Part shown: positions 41,088 to 42,646 of the stretch, one piece after another | How the letters are laid out: each line of letters begins with the position of its first letter | How positions within the stretch are numbered: position 1 is the stretch's first letter | Origin: CAYNGH01 sp964396845 | Lineage (GTDB): Bacteria; Vulcanimicrobiota; JAJTBE01; CAYNGH01 | Length of the DNA stretch: 42,646 nt | Assembly (NCBI GenBank): GCA_964396845.1 | Contig: CAYNGH010000011.1 | Span: 1-42,646, forward strand | Reading direction: 5' to 3' | Translations under genes and position numbers: made by a program | Notes under the pieces: generated by a model | What the model saw: the letters and a program-made list of their open reading frames with translations, nothing else | What the model was told of the DNA's origin: nothing | Database searches by the model: none

Positions 41088-42086
41088 TCATATCCCCAGC
41101 ATTTCTATGAAGCTTTCCAGCCGGATGCAGTTTCTCTCCATGAGGGGGCCGGGTTTGTCCCCTTCCAAGGTCAACATGGGAACTTTCATTGAATCCCGGA
41201 GGCGGGAGTCCTGGATCTGGTGATGGCAGAAGGACTGGATGTAATGGATGAGGCCGTCAAGTTTTCTCTGGGACACGTGGCTCTTGATGTCGGCAATGCG
41301 TCTATCAAAGGAATAGGGGTATGTGTATTCCATGTATTGTTCCACCACATCCCCGGCGTTTCCCGGCATGGCAAACTGATGCTGCATCTCGTTATAAACC
41401 ACCCCTGCACCCATAGATTCCAGGTAATCATATAAATCGGAAAATACCGGGGGCACTCCGCAGTATCCCAGGCGGTGACGGTGTTTCGAGGGTTCCCTTC
41501 CCTGTGCCCCTGCGATTAGTTCTTCCAACTGGCGGGCAAACTGGTGGGGGTTTCCATTGAAATCCGAAAGGCATATCTGGGCCAGGTGGTTTTCAAAACC
41601 TGTCACCCTGTGCTCCTGCCATGTGAGGCGATCCACCTCCAGCGCCAGTCCCCGCACGCGATTCAGACGATGCCTCCATTGTTCGGTTTGAGATCGATTC
41701 ACTCCCAGCCGGGCTTCCAGCCGGGCAATATTATGATGAAGCAGTCGGGGATCCCGGTTGTGAGGATATGCAAAGGTGATAACCTTCAACCCCGATGCCG
41801 ACAGCAGATCCAGCATCGACAGAGTGTTGGCGCAATCCCCTTCGGTGACGGCAATCACCGTGGATATGTCGGGATTATCCAGCAAGGCAGCGTATATCCC
41901 CTTTACCCAGGAGCAGAGATTCCGGGGCAGTCCCCGGCCCTCGGCCCTGGCCACCATGGATGCAGGATCCGGGGAGGTGATGAAAATGTTGTTCAGATCA
42001 ACGGGAACCAGACCCGCGGCAAACACCACCTCGACAGGGATGGTGGTGGTGATGCCGATTTTTCCGCTCAGACCGCTGTTATCCAT
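41088..42086 (-). CDS. 2-hydroxyacyl-CoA dehydratase subunit D (HgdB/BcrC-like)
   Basis: A 332-residue cytosolic iron-sulfur protein of the HgdB/FldB/BcrC superfamily. The N-terminal block IGITTTIPVEVVFAAGLVPVDLNN is characteristic, and three Cys are placed to hold a [4Fe-4S] cluster: Cys58 (RNLCSW), Cys85 (EGDCANT) and Cys287 (QSFCHHQ). Members dehydrate 2-hydroxyacyl-CoA or reduce aromatic CoA thioesters, or serve as unknown reductases; single-gene members like this one, without a partner subunit or activator nearby, are of uncertain role. ATG 42086 has no ribosome site, and the predicted start point is almost at the ATG, so the mRNA may be leaderless. Confidence 0.87.
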   Translation of the reverse strand: MDNSGLSGKIGITTTIPVEVVFAAGLVPVDLNNIFITSPDPASMVARAEGRGLPRNLCSWVKGIYAALLDNPDISTVIAVTEGDCANTLSMLDLLSASGLKVITFAYPHNRDPRLLHHNIARLEARLGVNRSQTEQWRHRLNRVRGLALEVDRLTWQEHRVTGFENHLAQICLSDFNGNPHQFARQLEELIAGAQGREPSKHRHRLGYCGVPPVFSDLYDYLESMGAGVVYNEMQHQFAMPGNAGDVVEQYMEYTYPYSFDRRIADIKSHVSQRKLDGLIHYIQSFCHHQIQDSRLRDSMKVPMLTLEGDKPGPLMERNCIRLESFIEMLGI

Positions 42087-42094
42087 GGGGGATG

Positions 42095-42123
42095 ATTATA
42101 ACACAGCCCTGTCCCATATACAA
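42095..42123 (-). promoter_or_regulatory. Promoter of the HgdB-like gene, possibly leaderless
   Basis: Minus strand: TTGTAT (42123-42118), 17-base spacer, TATAAT (42100-42095). Seven bases after the -10 lies about 42088, two bases from the ATG at 42086. Confidence 0.65.
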
Positions 42124-42139
42124 CTTGTTCCTGTTGTTT

Positions 42140-42646
42140 TTATGCCATTTCCACCTGGGGCAGGTGGGGTTTCATTTCGTTTATCCGGTCCATATACAGG
42201 GGGAATCGGGATGTCAACTCCTGCACCTGTCGGCGGATTTTTTCCTTTATGCTGTGGTCTTCAAAATTGTTGAGGACCCTGGCAATGAGGGAAGCGATTT
42301 CTTTCATCTCCCCTTCTTTCATGCCCCGGGTGGTGACTGCCGGTGTGCCGATGCGGATACCGCTGGTTATCATGGGCGGTTCGGGATCGTATGGGATGGC
42401 GTTCTTGTTGACGGTGATGCCTGCCTCGTCCAGTACGGTTTCGGCAATCTTCCCGGTGAGGCCCTCCACCTTGCGAAGATCCACCAGCATCAGATGGTTG
42501 TCGGTACCGCCGGAAACAATCCGGAAACCTTCTTCTTCCAGGGCTTTTGCCAGAGCCTTGGCGTTCTTTATGATTTGTTCCTGGTATTGCCGGAACTGGG
42601 GTGTGAGGGCTTCCTTGAAGGCCACTGCCTTTGCCGCGATGACATG
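42140..42646 (-). CDS. glyA: Serine hydroxymethyltransferase, C-terminal part (runs off window)
   Basis: The 168 C-terminal residues of a PLP-dependent enzyme that converts serine and tetrahydrofolate to glycine and methylene-tetrahydrofolate. The window-edge frame reads HVIAAKAVAFKEAL, then QYQEQIIKNAKALAKALEE, VSGGTDNHLMLVDLR, DEAGITVNKNAIPYDPEPPM and TSGIRIGTPAVTTRGMKE, all characteristic of GlyA. The tail QVQELTSRFPLY is also family-typical. The N-terminal 60% including the PLP lysine is outside the window. It is upstream of the HgdB-like gene on the same strand, 53 bases apart, with that gene's own promoter in between. Confidence 0.97.
   Translation of the reverse strand, partial: HVIAAKAVAFKEALTPQFRQYQEQIIKNAKALAKALEEEGFRIVSGGTDNHLMLVDLRKVEGLTGKIAETVLDEAGITVNKNAIPYDPEPPMITSGIRIGTPAVTTRGMKEGEMKEIASLIARVLNNFEDHSIKEKIRRQVQELTSRFPLYMDRINEMKPHLPQVEMA

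Noticed and set aside
1..42646. CRISPR arrays, insertion sequences or prophage
   Set aside because: No regularly spaced direct repeats, transposase, integrase or phage structural gene was found on either strand.

Overview
The window is dense, mostly single-copy bacterial chromosome. Strong GGAGG ribosome sites, consensus sigma-70-type promoters, lipobox lipoproteins, type IV-type prepilins, an Na+-translocating NADH:quinone reductase (Nqr) and CIRCE-controlled groESL point to a diderm bacterium. HydE ([FeFe]-hydrogenase maturation), an NAD(P)-glutamate dehydrogenase, methylmalonyl-CoA epimerase, FdrA/YlbE and a 2-hydroxyacyl-CoA dehydratase-type protein suggest an anaerobic, amino-acid-fermenting lifestyle. 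I cannot name the phylum from sequence alone. No phage, insertion sequence or CRISPR array was seen.

Layout. 1-4274: groEL (partial) and groES on the minus strand with two CIRCE-type operators, then pheS-pheT. 4450-7185: a solitary prepilin, a YVTN beta-propeller lipoprotein and two small unknown genes, the second behind a perfect 14-bp inverted repeat. 7184-10164: a CaCA-type antiporter coupled to an ICMT-like methyltransferase, and a divergent cation/proton antiporter. 10205-12153: tRNA-Leu(GAG), a 46-codon gene with its own promoter and terminator, and glutamate dehydrogenase. 12245-17776: a second prepilin, then a minus-strand block (TPR protein, zinc-ribbon/pseudokinase/TPR membrane protein, yidD). 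18034-22856: mce, a nitrilase operon with unknown genes, a GT87-like membrane glycosyltransferase, rsmG. 22953-24557: a PilZ protein, an AT-rich unknown gene, and a hairpin-rich repeat. 24558-29382: the nqrBC-(unknown)-DEF operon plus a downstream unknown gene; nqrE has an in-frame TAG. 29383-29844: a second, larger copy of the hairpin repeat. 29845-34093: hydE and fdrA-(57-aa gene)-ylbE. 34138-41087: ankyrin lipoprotein, PBP transpeptidase-like protein, CsgG-like lipoprotein, PAS-PAS histidine kinase, NHL-repeat lipoprotein and an atypical pseudopilin. 41088-42646: a HgdB-like protein and the 3' part of glyA.

Working together: Nqr, HydE-dependent hydrogenase (elsewhere), glutamate dehydrogenase and the cation antiporters fit an energy metabolism based on Na+/H+ gradients and reduced-cofactor disposal. 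Several surface or envelope proteins (three pilin-like proteins, four lipoproteins, the PBP-like protein and the pseudokinase) are scattered as single genes rather than in recognised assembly operons. The most notable observations are the amber codon in nqrE, the dispersed hairpin repeat with compensatory base changes, the kinase domain lacking its catalytic Asp and glycine loop, and two genes of under 60 codons supported by complete expression signals or context.
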